This document shows positions 5,504 through 11,143 of a stretch of 11,143 bases of DNA, piece by piece. The DNA lies in assembly GCA_004347865.1 (NCBI GenBank), contig QNUZ01000052.1, positions 1 through 11,143 of the forward strand, given 5' to 3'. The notes beneath the pieces are model-generated. The model saw only the letters and a program-made list of their open reading frames with translations. It ran no database searches and was not told the origin of the DNA. A program made the translations under genes and the position numbers. The DNA is from Archaeoglobi archaeon (GTDB taxonomy: Archaea; Halobacteriota; Archaeoglobi; Archaeoglobales; Archaeoglobaceae). How positions within the stretch are numbered: the stretch's first letter is position 1; each line of letters opens with the position of its first letter.

Positions 5504-5967
5504 AGTTCATTTGCGACAGAATGCTCGGAAAACTCGCTGTCTGGCTCCGAATATCGGGTTATGACACTCTATACATAGGAGATTTCTACGCTGAGGACGA
5601 GGACGAATTTTTGCTAAGAAGCTTTGGGGACAGGATTTTGCTTACAAAAGATAGGAGATTGTACGAAAAAGCTAAAAAGGTTAAAAGAGAGGTTTTTCTT
5701 TTAAGATCTAATGACGTTGCAGAACAAATGAAAGAACTGAAAGCTCTTGGAGTAAAATTCCAGATCATCATGGATCGCTGCAGCGTCTGCAACAGTTTGC
5801 TAAGGAGGCCATCAAGAGAGGAAGCTCTAATGGTTCTCAAAGAGCAGGGGCTCCCAGAGGATATGTTGGAAAGGTACGAATTATGGTTCTGCGAAAATTG
5901 CAGGAAGCTTTATTGGATGGGTGGACACTGGATTAACATGGTAAGGTTTTTAAGGAAAGTTGAGTAG
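5500..5967 (+). CDS. Mut7-C PIN-like RNase domain with zinc ribbon
   Basis: The 155-aa protein opens with MKFICDRMLGKLAVWLRISGYDT, the signature of the Mut7-C family, named after the C. elegans mut-7 exonuclease C-terminal region. The N-terminal PIN-like fold keeps acidic residues Asp6 (CDRM) and Asp51 (TKDRRL) that would bind metal. The C-terminal half is a zinc ribbon with CSVC at 94-97 and CENC at 131-134. A ribonuclease role is predicted for the family but little tested in archaea. The start at 5500 gives an ATGA overlap with the HD gene and matches family N-termini; an ATG at 5491 would add MVE. Together with the HD nucleotidase it suggests a nucleotide or RNA turnover operon. Confidence 0.85.
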   Translation: MKFICDRMLGKLAVWLRISGYDTLYIGDFYAEDEDEFLLRSFGDRILLTKDRRLYEKAKKVKREVFLLRSNDVAEQMKELKALGVKFQIIMDRCSVCNSLLRRPSREEALMVLKEQGLPEDMLERYELWFCENCRKLYWMGGHWINMVRFLRKVE

Positions 5968-5974
5968 TAAATCC

Positions 5975-6082
5975 ATGGAGGTGTTTATAGCTTCTATGGT
6001 TGTTTTTTTAGCAATTGCTCTCCCTTACGCTATGACACTTAGAAAGTTTTTTCGAGAGAAGGCTTTGAGATCCAAGGGCTGA
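5975..6082 (+). CDS. 35-aa single-helix membrane peptide
   Basis: The ATG at 5975 opens a 35-codon ORF only 7 nt after the Mut7-C stop. Residues 3-22 (VFIASMVVFLAIALPYAMTL) form one clear transmembrane helix, followed by a strongly basic tail (RKFFREKALRSKG) that should stay in the cytoplasm. Such a hydrophobic-then-basic layout is unlikely by chance and suggests a real small membrane protein co-transcribed with the HD and Mut7-C genes. There is no clear Shine-Dalgarno sequence. No family is recognised. Confidence 0.45.
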   Translation: MEVFIASMVVFLAIALPYAMTLRKFFREKALRSKG

Positions 6083-6093
6083 ATCGCCCCGGA

Positions 6094-6132
6094 TGGAGCA
6101 CGAATCTTCCGGCTTTAGCCTTGGAGAGCGCC
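6094..6132 (+). repeat. Possible TnpB element-end relic
   Basis: GAATCTTCCGGC-TTTA-GCCTTGGAGAGCGCCA (6102-6132) has the layout of an IS605-type right end: a hairpin with a TTTA loop, then GGAGnnnnnCA. The GGC/GCC stem extends to CC/GG if two bases bulge. In one frame it reads HESSGFSLGERH followed by a stop, matching the E-x-x-x-F-S-x-G tail pattern of TnpB. It is decayed and short, so chance resemblance is possible. Confidence 0.3.
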
Positions 6133-6142
6133 ATTAAAAGAC

Positions 6143-6814
6143 TTGAAATTCATCTGGAAAAGGGCGAGTTCCAACGAATTTCAAATCTTCTATAGAAAAA
6201 ATTATCTTTTATCGAATAGAACAATCATTGTGTGGGATGAAATTTCCAAGCGCTATCACTTTTGGAGCCTCAGTAACCGATGGTTTTATTTCCTCACTGG
6301 GCTAGAGATTAAAAGAAAGGTACATGATGCGGAATATATTCTGGATATCGGGTCAGGCCCGGGTATTTTCGCTGAAGAACTTGCCATTCTATTTCCAAAA
6401 TCCAAAATTGTGTGCCTTGATTCCTCTCCGAAGATGTGCAGGCTTTCCAAAGGAATTATAGGAAAGGCTTCATATTTGCCTTTCAAGGAAGACACCTTTG
6501 ACGTTGTAACGTTCTGCTTTTCTCTTCACGAACTTGAGATCGATCCAGCACTAGAGGAGGCTAACAGAGTGCTGAGAAGAAGTGGAGTAATCTACATCGT
6601 CGACCTGAACAGGGACGCACCGCAAATCCTCAAAAGGGCTTCCAAGCTGATACTCGAAAAAATCATGGGTAAAGAATACGCCGAACATCTAGAGAAGACA
6701 TGGCAGAAGTTCAAAAGTTGCGAGGAGATTGCAGAAAATCTAAAGAGAAAAGGATTTGAAGTTGAGTACAGGAAAGGTCTCCAAGAAATTCGGATCATAG
6801 CAAAAAAGTTATGA
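6143..6814 (+). CDS. SAM-dependent methyltransferase, UbiE/class I type
   Basis: The ORF encodes up to 223 aa with a class I methyltransferase core: motif I ILDIGSGPG (66-74), motif post-I VCLDSSPKMC (89-98), LPFKEDTFDVV (112-122) and FCFSLHEL, then the EANRVLRRSGVIYIVDL strand region (139-155) typical of Methyltransf_11. The substrate is not deducible. The longest frame uses a TTG at 6143 without a ribosome site. A GTG at 6230 (residue 30, WDEISKRYHFW following) is a good alternative because a TTTTAT box lies about 25 bp before it and many UbiE-like proteins begin near WDEIAxxY; that would give 194 aa. It precedes ilvC by 31 bp on the same strand and may be co-transcribed. Confidence 0.8.
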   Translation: MKFIWKRASSNEFQIFYRKNYLLSNRTIIVWDEISKRYHFWSLSNRWFYFLTGLEIKRKVHDAEYILDIGSGPGIFAEELAILFPKSKIVCLDSSPKMCRLSKGIIGKASYLPFKEDTFDVVTFCFSLHELEIDPALEEANRVLRRSGVIYIVDLNRDAPQILKRASKLILEKIMGKEYAEHLEKTWQKFKSCEEIAENLKRKGFEVEYRKGLQEIRIIAKKL

Positions 6815-6845
6815 AGCTCGAGTTATCACGAATCCTGGTGAGAGT

Positions 6846-7832
6846 ATGGCACGAATTTACAGCGATAGGGATGCGAGTCTTGAGCCGCTCAAGGGCAAAA
6901 AGATCTGTATAGTGGGTTACGGAAGTCAAGGACATGCACATGCGCTGAATCTGCATGACAGCGGGCTCGATGTTGTTACGGCTCTGCCAGAATGGGATAA
7001 GGAGAGCTGGAAAAGGGCCGAAAAGGACGGAATTAAAGCTGTCAGCCTCGAGAACATTGAAGGCGACCTAATCGCGATGCTTATACCGGATATGGTTCAG
7101 CCAGAAGTTTACCGAAAATTTGTGCATGAGAAATTAAAGGAGAAATCAGCTATCTTGTTTGCCCACGGCTTCAATATCCACTACAATCAAATAGTTCCTC
7201 CCCCAAATGTGGACGTGATAATGGTCGCTCCAAAAGGTCCAGGACCGCTTGTGAGAAGGATGTTCGTTGAGGGCAAAGGGGTGCCGGCACTTGTAGCGGT
7301 GCAACAGAATGCAAGCGGAAAGGCTTTGCAGATAGCCCTTGCCTACGCTAAGGGAATTGGTGCAACGAGAGTTGGTGTTATAGAGACGACTTTCAAGGAG
7401 GAGACCGAGACTGATCTCTTTGGAGAGCAGGTTGATCTCTGCGGCGGTGTTGCAGAGATGATAAAGAATTCATTCGAGGTGCTCGTAGAGGCTGGTTATC
7501 AACCGGAGGTTGCCTACTTCGAAGTTCTGCACGAACTTAAACTGATCGTAGACCTCATCTATGAGGGGGGGATTTTCAACATGTGGAAAGCGGTAAGCGA
7601 GACCGCAAAGTACGGCGGGATGACAAGAGGGAAGAGGATCTTTACCAGTGCAGTAAAAGAGGAGATGCGAAAAATTTTGAGGGAAATCCAGAGTGGCGAA
7701 TTTGCTCGCGAATGGATCCTTGAAAACATGGCTGGTAGGCCCGTCTACAATAAACTGCTGGAAATGGAGGCAAGCCATCCGATAGAACTCGTTGGAAAGG
7801 AGATGAGAAAACTTATTCCATGGCTAAAGTGA
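6846..7832 (+). CDS. ilvC: Ketol-acid reductoisomerase, class I
   Basis: This enzyme converts 2-acetolactate or 2-aceto-2-hydroxybutyrate to the dihydroxy acids of valine and isoleucine synthesis, using Mg2+ and NAD(P)H. The 328-aa length is that of class I. The Rossmann motif is VGYGSQGHAHALNL (23-36). Active-site residues are His107 (AHGFN), Lys130 (APKGPG), Asp190, Glu194, Glu226, Glu230 and Ser251 (SETAKYGG). The cofactor loop is ALPEWDKESW (46-55); the usual NADPH-binding version is GLRPGSxSW, so the phosphate-binding Arg and Ser are replaced by acidic and aromatic residues, which points to NADH preference. A GGTGA ribosome site (6837-6841) sits 4 nt before the ATG. No other branched-chain gene is visible in the window. 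Confidence 0.96.
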   Translation: MARIYSDRDASLEPLKGKKICIVGYGSQGHAHALNLHDSGLDVVTALPEWDKESWKRAEKDGIKAVSLENIEGDLIAMLIPDMVQPEVYRKFVHEKLKEKSAILFAHGFNIHYNQIVPPPNVDVIMVAPKGPGPLVRRMFVEGKGVPALVAVQQNASGKALQIALAYAKGIGATRVGVIETTFKEETETDLFGEQVDLCGGVAEMIKNSFEVLVEAGYQPEVAYFEVLHELKLIVDLIYEGGIFNMWKAVSETAKYGGMTRGKRIFTSAVKEEMRKILREIQSGEFAREWILENMAGRPVYNKLLEMEASHPIELVGKEMRKLIPWLK

Positions 7833-7838
7833 ACTCGA

Positions 7839-7844
7839 TTTTTT
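7839..7844 (+). terminator. T-tract terminator after ilvC
   Basis: TTTTTT begins 7 nt after the ilvC stop. Archaeal RNA polymerase terminates at such T-runs without needing a hairpin. Confidence 0.5.
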
Positions 7845-7907
7845 GATTCAATTTAAACCAGTCTTTCCAGAGTTTCGTATCGAAAATGAAAACAAGTGCT
7901 GAATATT

Positions 7908-7924
7908 CTGAGGATTCTCCTCAG
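7908..7924 (-). terminator. Perfect 7-bp hairpin at the end of the 7921 gene
   Basis: CTGAGGA at 7908-7914 pairs perfectly with TCCTCAG at 7918-7924 around TTC. The TGA stop of the minus-strand gene (7921-7923) lies in the right arm. On the minus strand it is followed by TTGTTTTCATTTTC-like T-rich sequence, so it may end or protect that transcript. 7845-7907 otherwise shows nothing. Confidence 0.4.
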
Positions 7925-8535
7925 TAAAATTCCACGCCAGTGAGCATATCAGACAACAAATTCCTAAAAAATCTGCAGTTTTGGGCTTGTCTAAGGCACT
8001 CATTTGAAAATATGTCTGCAGAGAAGGCTACGATGTTGTTTTTTCTAACTCCAAATATTACATTCTTTCCTGCCCTGAACACTATATCCCCCAGCATCGC
8101 CCTAGAGTCTTTATTTCCATTCAAAATTACCTCGCAAGCTTCCTTGGGTTCTATGTGATAAACGTTTAATGCCAATATTTCGTCTACTCCCCTAAAATAC
8201 TCCATTTTTCCCCTCATTGCGCTGGCTTTGAGCAGGATTTTGTCAGCAACCGGTAAGAGCTCATTTTTGAGGGGCAAAGGTGAAAAACAATCTTTTTTGA
8301 CGAAAAAAATGAAAATCTTACTTTTTAAAAGCCTCGAAATAGCAGAAATTTCGCTCGTTTCGGGAATTTTGAGATAAAAAAAGATGTCATGCGAGAATTC
8401 CAGCTTGCTTAGCTCTGTGGATTCAGAGCTTAACCTCTCGGTGAACTCGACATGATAATCGTTTAACAGGCATTCCTCCAAATCTTTGTAATTGTGCCAC
8501 TCGGTAGACTCGGCAACTACAAGGATTGAAAGCAT
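7921..8535 (-). CDS. Uncharacterised protein, possibly amidotransferase-like fold
   Basis: I do not assign this 204-aa protein to a family with confidence. It starts with a beta strand and loop (MLSILVVAES), has hydrophobic strands at about 50-56 (DIFFYLK) and 73-80 (KIFIFFVK), and ends VAFSADIFSNECL...CRFFRNLLSDML (169-198). That ending resembles the ADxxxFSNxxL...NxxFxxNLL tail of ThuA/DUF4350/GldG-type glutamine-amidotransferase-like proteins, usually non-catalytic. There is no nucleophile-elbow motif, so an enzymatic role is not supported. It follows the CARF-like regulator gene by 6 nt and is surely in its operon; it may be the regulator's partner or target. Confidence 0.65.
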   Translation of the reverse strand: MLSILVVAESTEWHNYKDLEECLLNDYHVEFTERLSSESTELSKLEFSHDIFFYLKIPETSEISAISRLLKSKIFIFFVKKDCFSPLPLKNELLPVADKILLKASAMRGKMEYFRGVDEILALNVYHIEPKEACEVILNGNKDSRAMLGDIVFRAGKNVIFGVRKNNIVAFSADIFSNECLRQAQNCRFFRNLLSDMLTGVEFY

Positions 8536-8541
8536 ACATCT

Positions 8542-9192
8542 CTAACCAAACATCACTACATAAGCTTTGCCAAGATCTGTAACCGCGATTTTAAGATGCT
8601 TCCCTTTTCTCTCGGTTACTACAAGCCCATCTGCCTCCAATTCATTTAAATGATAGCTCATTCGTGCCCTTTGAGCCATATATTTCTTCTGCTCCTCAAT
8701 TTTGCCATCAACAAGTTCTATCAACCTGTTTATCGAGTCTACAGAACCCCCTTCACCCACAAGCACTTTTAAAATCTTTATTCTGTCCCCATTGAATTTT
8801 TTCAAAGGTGGAGTTTGCAGAAATTTAGCACCATTATCTGAACTGAGATATATTTTGCTGTTTGAAATTTGTGCAGCTATTACGAAGGCCATACAGAGCG
8901 TCCTATCAGCATCAGTAACGTTGAAAAGAATCGAATTTCCTTTTTCAACTTCCTGCCGAACAACTTCTAAGAGTTCCCACACTGTCTGATAGATATTTTT
9001 ACCTTCAAAATTTAGTATCTTCGAATCGACTAGAGAACTCAGTGCACGGTTTACACTCTCAACAGCACTTAAAGAATCTTTTTTTCTGTAGACAATATAA
9101 GCCCTATGAATCGGATATCCAATTGATTTCATACTTTCGAGAACTGAAGAACTTTCAGAAGTTATTGCCACAACGTGCACAACTTCTCCCAT
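8542..9192 (-). CDS. CARF-like winged-helix transcriptional regulator (Csa3/HFX_2341 type)
   Basis: The 216-aa protein joins an N-terminal Rossmann-like CARF domain (about 4-125) to a C-terminal winged helix (about 136-215). In the first part, VVHVVAITSE (4-13) is beta1; AYIVYR (31-36) follows; SILFNVTDADRTLCMAFVIAA (87-107) occupies the place of the Csa3 nucleotide-binding N-x-TGG-x-K/R motif. In the second part, QRARMSYHLNELEADGLV (174-191) is the recognition helix and VTERKGKHLKIAVTDLGKAYV the wing. Csa3-like proteins sense cyclic oligoadenylates in type III CRISPR signalling; the Gly pair being absent here (VTDAD) leaves ligand binding uncertain. A TATA box 26 bp before the ATG makes the mRNA leaderless. 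It is the first gene of a two-gene operon with 7921-8535. Confidence 0.75.
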   Translation of the reverse strand: MGEVVHVVAITSESSSVLESMKSIGYPIHRAYIVYRKKDSLSAVESVNRALSSLVDSKILNFEGKNIYQTVWELLEVVRQEVEKGNSILFNVTDADRTLCMAFVIAAQISNSKIYLSSDNGAKFLQTPPLKKFNGDRIKILKVLVGEGGSVDSINRLIELVDGKIEEQKKYMAQRARMSYHLNELEADGLVVTERKGKHLKIAVTDLGKAYVVMFG

Positions 9193-9213
9193 GGTTTACC
9201 ACAAATTTTTCTT

Positions 9214-9223
9214 GTTTAAAAAA
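9214..9223 (-). promoter_or_regulatory. TATA-like box for the CARF operon
   Basis: Minus-strand TTTTTTAAAC is centred 26 bp before the ATG at 9192. It would give a leaderless mRNA; a weak GTGGT sits 5 nt before the ATG. Confidence 0.5.
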
Positions 9224-9242
9224 TTTTCTCTATTAGCATAAA

Positions 9243-9252
9243 TTTTTATATC
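9243..9252 (+). promoter_or_regulatory. TATA box for the 39-aa ORF
   Basis: TTTTTATATC contains TTTATAT, close to the archaeal consensus, centred 31 bp before the ATG at 9279. It lies 20 bp from the minus-strand box of the CARF operon, forming a divergent promoter. Confidence 0.55.
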
Positions 9253-9278
9253 GAAACTTCCTCCCCCCTTTATTTCTC

Positions 9279-9398
9279 ATGGAGAAACTAAGAGAAGATC
9301 TGGAAGAATTAATCGACCACAAAAGAGTGTATAAAAAGTACAATGTGGAATTGAATGAAAATAGTGGCCCGCAACAAAATTTCGGGTTGAAAACCTAA
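9279..9398 (+). CDS. 39-aa charged small protein
   Basis: The ORF starts with ATG 31 bp downstream of a good TATA box and encodes a 39-aa, highly charged peptide. Residues 1-25 (MEKLREDLEELIDHKRVYKK...) look like an amphipathic helix; the tail SGPQQNFGLKT is disordered-looking. It resembles no family I know. No Shine-Dalgarno sequence is present, which fits a near-leaderless start. Its TAA (9396-9398) overlaps the opposite-strand scpA stop (9395-9397). The promoter is the strongest argument that it is real; it might be an antisense or regulatory transcript instead. Confidence 0.5.
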   Translation: MEKLREDLEELIDHKRVYKKYNVELNENSGPQQNFGLKT

Positions 9399-10027
9399 TT
9401 CTCATTAAATAGGCGGATCTCTATGTCGCCGTATATCTCCTTCTGCGAGATCTGAAACTTCCTTCTCGAGACGAGATGAAGCAATGAGATATAGTAGTCC
9501 ACCAGTTCTTCTCTGGTATCAACGATAGAGAATAGAGTTACGAATTCCCTTTTTTGCAACATTCTCATGATGTTCTCTTCAACCTGTCTAATTCTGTCCT
9601 CCATACTCTCGTCGTGGGGTATTGAGGTTATAACATCTATATCCGGAACTTCCCTGCCCCTCCTCTTCCTTCTCCTTTTCTCAATTGCTTCAGCCTTTCT
9701 CAGTTCCTCTATCAAATCTTTAAGGGTATTTATCTTCCTTATTCTCCTCCTCTGAGCTCTCAAAATGTCTTCGAGTTTAATTTCATCTATGTCCTCGCTA
9801 TCAAGTTCTTCCCATTCGATTATCTCCACATCGCTCTCATCTTCAGTCGGAGGGGGTTGTGGGGCTATTGCATCCGCCTTCATTCTGACAAGAATTGCTG
9901 CATACAGCAGAACTCTCCCCGAAATTCTTAAATCCAGCCTTTTAGCCTCTTCAAGCCTTTTCAGGAATTTGTCGGTAACGTCAATTACGTCTACATTCCA
10001 AGGGTCTATCTCCCCCTTTCTCGCCAT
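9395..10027 (-). CDS. scpA: Segregation and condensation protein A (kleisin)
   Basis: ScpA is the kleisin that bridges the SMC heads in the archaeal condensin-like complex compacting and segregating chromosomes. From the ATG at 10027 the product is 210 aa. It contains the N-terminal SMC-binding block MARKGEIDPWNVDVIDVTDKFL, a conserved helix SGRVLLYAAILVRMKADAI, an acidic linker (about 59-85), a basic stretch EKRRRKRRGRE and the C-terminal winged helix ending YGDIEIRLF. The N-terminus looks short: the family continues upstream, and in the same frame the bases 10028-10063 encode EFGDPIEILID, but no ATG, GTG or TTG precedes them (see finding). The frame is 1 nt back relative to smc and the two genes overlap if the extension is translated. 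No scpB follows. Confidence 0.9.
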   Translation of the reverse strand: MARKGEIDPWNVDVIDVTDKFLKRLEEAKRLDLRISGRVLLYAAILVRMKADAIAPQPPPTEDESDVEIIEWEELDSEDIDEIKLEDILRAQRRRIRKINTLKDLIEELRKAEAIEKRRRKRRGREVPDIDVITSIPHDESMEDRIRQVEENIMRMLQKREFVTLFSIVDTREELVDYYISLLHLVSRRKFQISQKEIYGDIEIRLFNEN

Positions 10028-10032
10028 ATCTA

Positions 10033-11143
10033 TTAGGATTTCGATTGGATCTCCGAATTCAACCTGATTCCCGTTACAATCGATGAGTTGTCACCTCCCA
10101 AAGTTATGCCCACTACAGCATCCGCAGCCTCTACCATCGGTTTCCTCAAAGATATAACGATGAACTGTGCAGATTGGGAGCGTTTCTTTATCATCTTTGC
10201 AACCCTTTCCACGTTAACACCATCGAGAAACATGTCAACCTCGTCGAAGGCATAAAACGGAGCTGGTTTGAACATCTGGATTGCCAAGATCAGAGACAGT
10301 GCCACTAAACTCTTCTCTCCCCCGCTTATTGCCTCGAGTCTTTTCATCGGTTTGTTCTTGAACCTTACTCGAATGTGCAGTCCGCTGTTGAAAACGTCAT
10401 CACTATCGAGGAACAACTCCCCTTCTCCGTCAGCAAGCTCAGCTAAAACCTCTCCAAAGTTCTTGTTGATGGCGTTGAAGACCTCGAAAAAGACTTCTCT
10501 CTTTCTCTTCTCGTATTTCTCTATCCTTTCTATGATCTCAACCCTTTCTCTTTCCAGAATTCCCTTCTTTTCCACGAGTTCGTCTCTCCGTGCCTTAACG
10601 TTTTCGTAGTCCTGGATAGCCTTCAAATTAACCTCTCCAAACTTTGATAGTTCCTCCTGAATTTCTGATAGCTCCTTATTCAATGTTTGTAGATCTCTGG
10701 GCACCTCTGGAAAATCAAAGCCCTCAAATTTCTTGAGATCTTCCAAGATTTGGGCCATCTTCTCCCCAAGAGTCGAAAGTCTATCTTCGCATCTCTTTAG
10801 CTCGAAATTAACCCTGTTTCTCTCCTCTTCAAGTCTCCTAAGTTCTGAAAGCAGGCAATCTCTTTTTTCCCGTAATTCCTCTACTTTTACCCCCAAGGAT
10901 TTCTCCTCTTCCTGGAGGACTTTTAACCTCTGAGATATTTCCTCTAGCCTTTTTCTCCCCTCTTCCATCTTCAGCTTCAGCTCTTGCTTCCTTTTTGCCA
11001 GTGACTCTAGTTCAGAATCTAAATTCTCGAGGTTCTTGTTCAGTTGGGACTTCTGAAAATCCAGATTCTCTATTTTCCCTTCAACTGAGATCAGAATTCC
11101 CTTATTTCTTGAAAGCTCCTCCTTAGCCTTTTCAATGGCTGAA
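10033..11143 (-). CDS. smc: SMC chromosome condensation ATPase, C-terminal part
   Basis: The frame is open to the window edge; the 369 visible residues are the C-terminal third. They hold the returning coiled coil (to about 10480, heptad-rich E/K/L), the linker and the C-lobe of the ABC head: FNAINKNFGEVLAEL, the ABC signature AISGGEKS (about 10306-10332), Walker B FYAFDEVDMFLDG with catalytic Glu (about 10219-10257), then QFIVISLRKPMVEAADAVVGITL. The H-loop position is Leu, as in other SMC proteins. Walker A, the hinge and the N-terminal coil lie beyond the window. SMC forms an ATP-driven DNA loop-extruding or clamping ring closed by ScpA, whose gene follows directly. An internal ATG at 10968 is not a real start. 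Confidence 0.95.
   Translation of the reverse strand, partial: SAIEKAKEELSRNKGILISVEGKIENLDFQKSQLNKNLENLDSELESLAKRKQELKLKMEEGRKRLEEISQRLKVLQEEEKSLGVKVEELREKRDCLLSELRRLEEERNRVNFELKRCEDRLSTLGEKMAQILEDLKKFEGFDFPEVPRDLQTLNKELSEIQEELSKFGEVNLKAIQDYENVKARRDELVEKKGILERERVEIIERIEKYEKRKREVFFEVFNAINKNFGEVLAELADGEGELFLDSDDVFNSGLHIRVRFKNKPMKRLEAISGGEKSLVALSLILAIQMFKPAPFYAFDEVDMFLDGVNVERVAKMIKKRSQSAQFIVISLRKPMVEAADAVVGITLGGDNSSIVTGIRLNSEIQSKS
10091..10098 (-). promoter_or_regulatory. Perfect Shine-Dalgarno sequence inside the smc 3' end
   Basis: Minus-strand GGAGGTGA matches the full archaeal anti-SD (UCACCUCC). It encodes the GGD of SMC's terminal region, so it could be coincidence. Six nt later an in-frame ATC (10084-10082) begins the frame that leads into ScpA's conserved N-terminus. 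Confidence 0.4.

Noticed and set aside
7470..7778. 102-codon ORF antisense to ilvC
   Set aside because: It is the reverse of a strongly conserved enzyme frame, with no independent support.
8542..9192. Calling the regulator Csa3 outright
   Set aside because: The glycine-rich ligand motif is not conserved and there is no cas context, so only a family-type label is given.
10219..10332. SMC head lacking the H-loop histidine (VISLRKP)
   Set aside because: Leu at this position is normal for SMC-family ATPases, so it is not a defect.
10268..10933. Ser-rich plus-strand ORFs opposite smc
   Set aside because: They are mirror frames of the Glu/Lys-rich coiled coil, with Ser/Leu-rich low-complexity translations and no promoter.
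1..11143. CRISPR array expected from the CARF-like regulator
   Set aside because: No regularly spaced repeats were seen on reading the window; only the regulator suggests a link.
1..11143. tRNA or rRNA genes
   Set aside because: No cloverleaf or rRNA-like segment was recognised; the hairpins at 1-365 fit element ends better.

Overview
The window looks like chromosomal DNA of a hyperthermophilic archaeon, most probably an Archaeoglobales member (Archaeoglobus, Ferroglobus or Geoglobus type). The evidence is the linked nop5-fibrillarin pair with an unusually short Nop5 (257 aa, as in Archaeoglobus rather than the ~400 aa forms of Sulfolobus or Pyrococcus), an archaeal SMC-ScpA pair, a UPF0215/DUF99 protein, an archaeal ADTH synthase, and TATA boxes placed about 26 bp before many start codons. 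The lineage is an inference from gene content; no rRNA is present.

Layout. Positions 1-365 are a graveyard of IS200/IS605-type (TnpB) element ends: the 3' end of a tnpB gene with an overlapping omegaRNA-like string of hairpins on the plus strand, then at least one degenerate tnpB tail on the minus strand pointing towards it. Positions 429-1855 (minus) hold fibrillarin and Nop5, the protein core of the box C/D RNP that 2'-O-methylates rRNA and tRNA. Upstream of them lies a doubtful 99-codon ORF and a possibly structured leader. Positions 2194-2934 (plus) encode an unrecognised protein whose stop codon is shared, on the opposite strand, with ADTH synthase (2931-3722), which starts the archaeal route to aromatic amino acids. 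A DUF4203-like seven-helix membrane protein (3795-4397) and a UPF0215 endonuclease-V-like protein (4434-4976) follow on the minus strand.

From a compact 32-bp divergent promoter at 4977-5008, the plus strand carries an HD-domain nucleotidase (5009-5503), a Mut7-C PIN/zinc-ribbon protein overlapping it, and a 35-aa single-helix peptide. Next come a possible element-end relic, a SAM methyltransferase (6143-6814) and ilvC (6846-7832), whose cofactor loop is acidic. A two-gene minus-strand operon (7921-9192) pairs a CARF-like winged-helix regulator with a small protein that may have a glutamine-amidotransferase-like fold; no CRISPR array or cas gene accompanies it. A 39-aa ORF with a good promoter (9279-9398) ends against scpA (9395-10027), which follows the partial smc gene (10033 to the window edge).

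The most interesting points are: (1) ScpA's conserved N-terminus is encoded upstream of its first ATG, inside smc, with no ATG, GTG or TTG in that frame but with an 8-nt perfect Shine-Dalgarno sequence; (2) tail-to-tail TnpB/omegaRNA-type ends with a one-base frame break in the tnpB tail; (3) the CARF regulator operon outside any visible CRISPR locus; (4) the NADH-type loop of the ketol-acid reductoisomerase; and (5) very compact promoters and shared stop codons.
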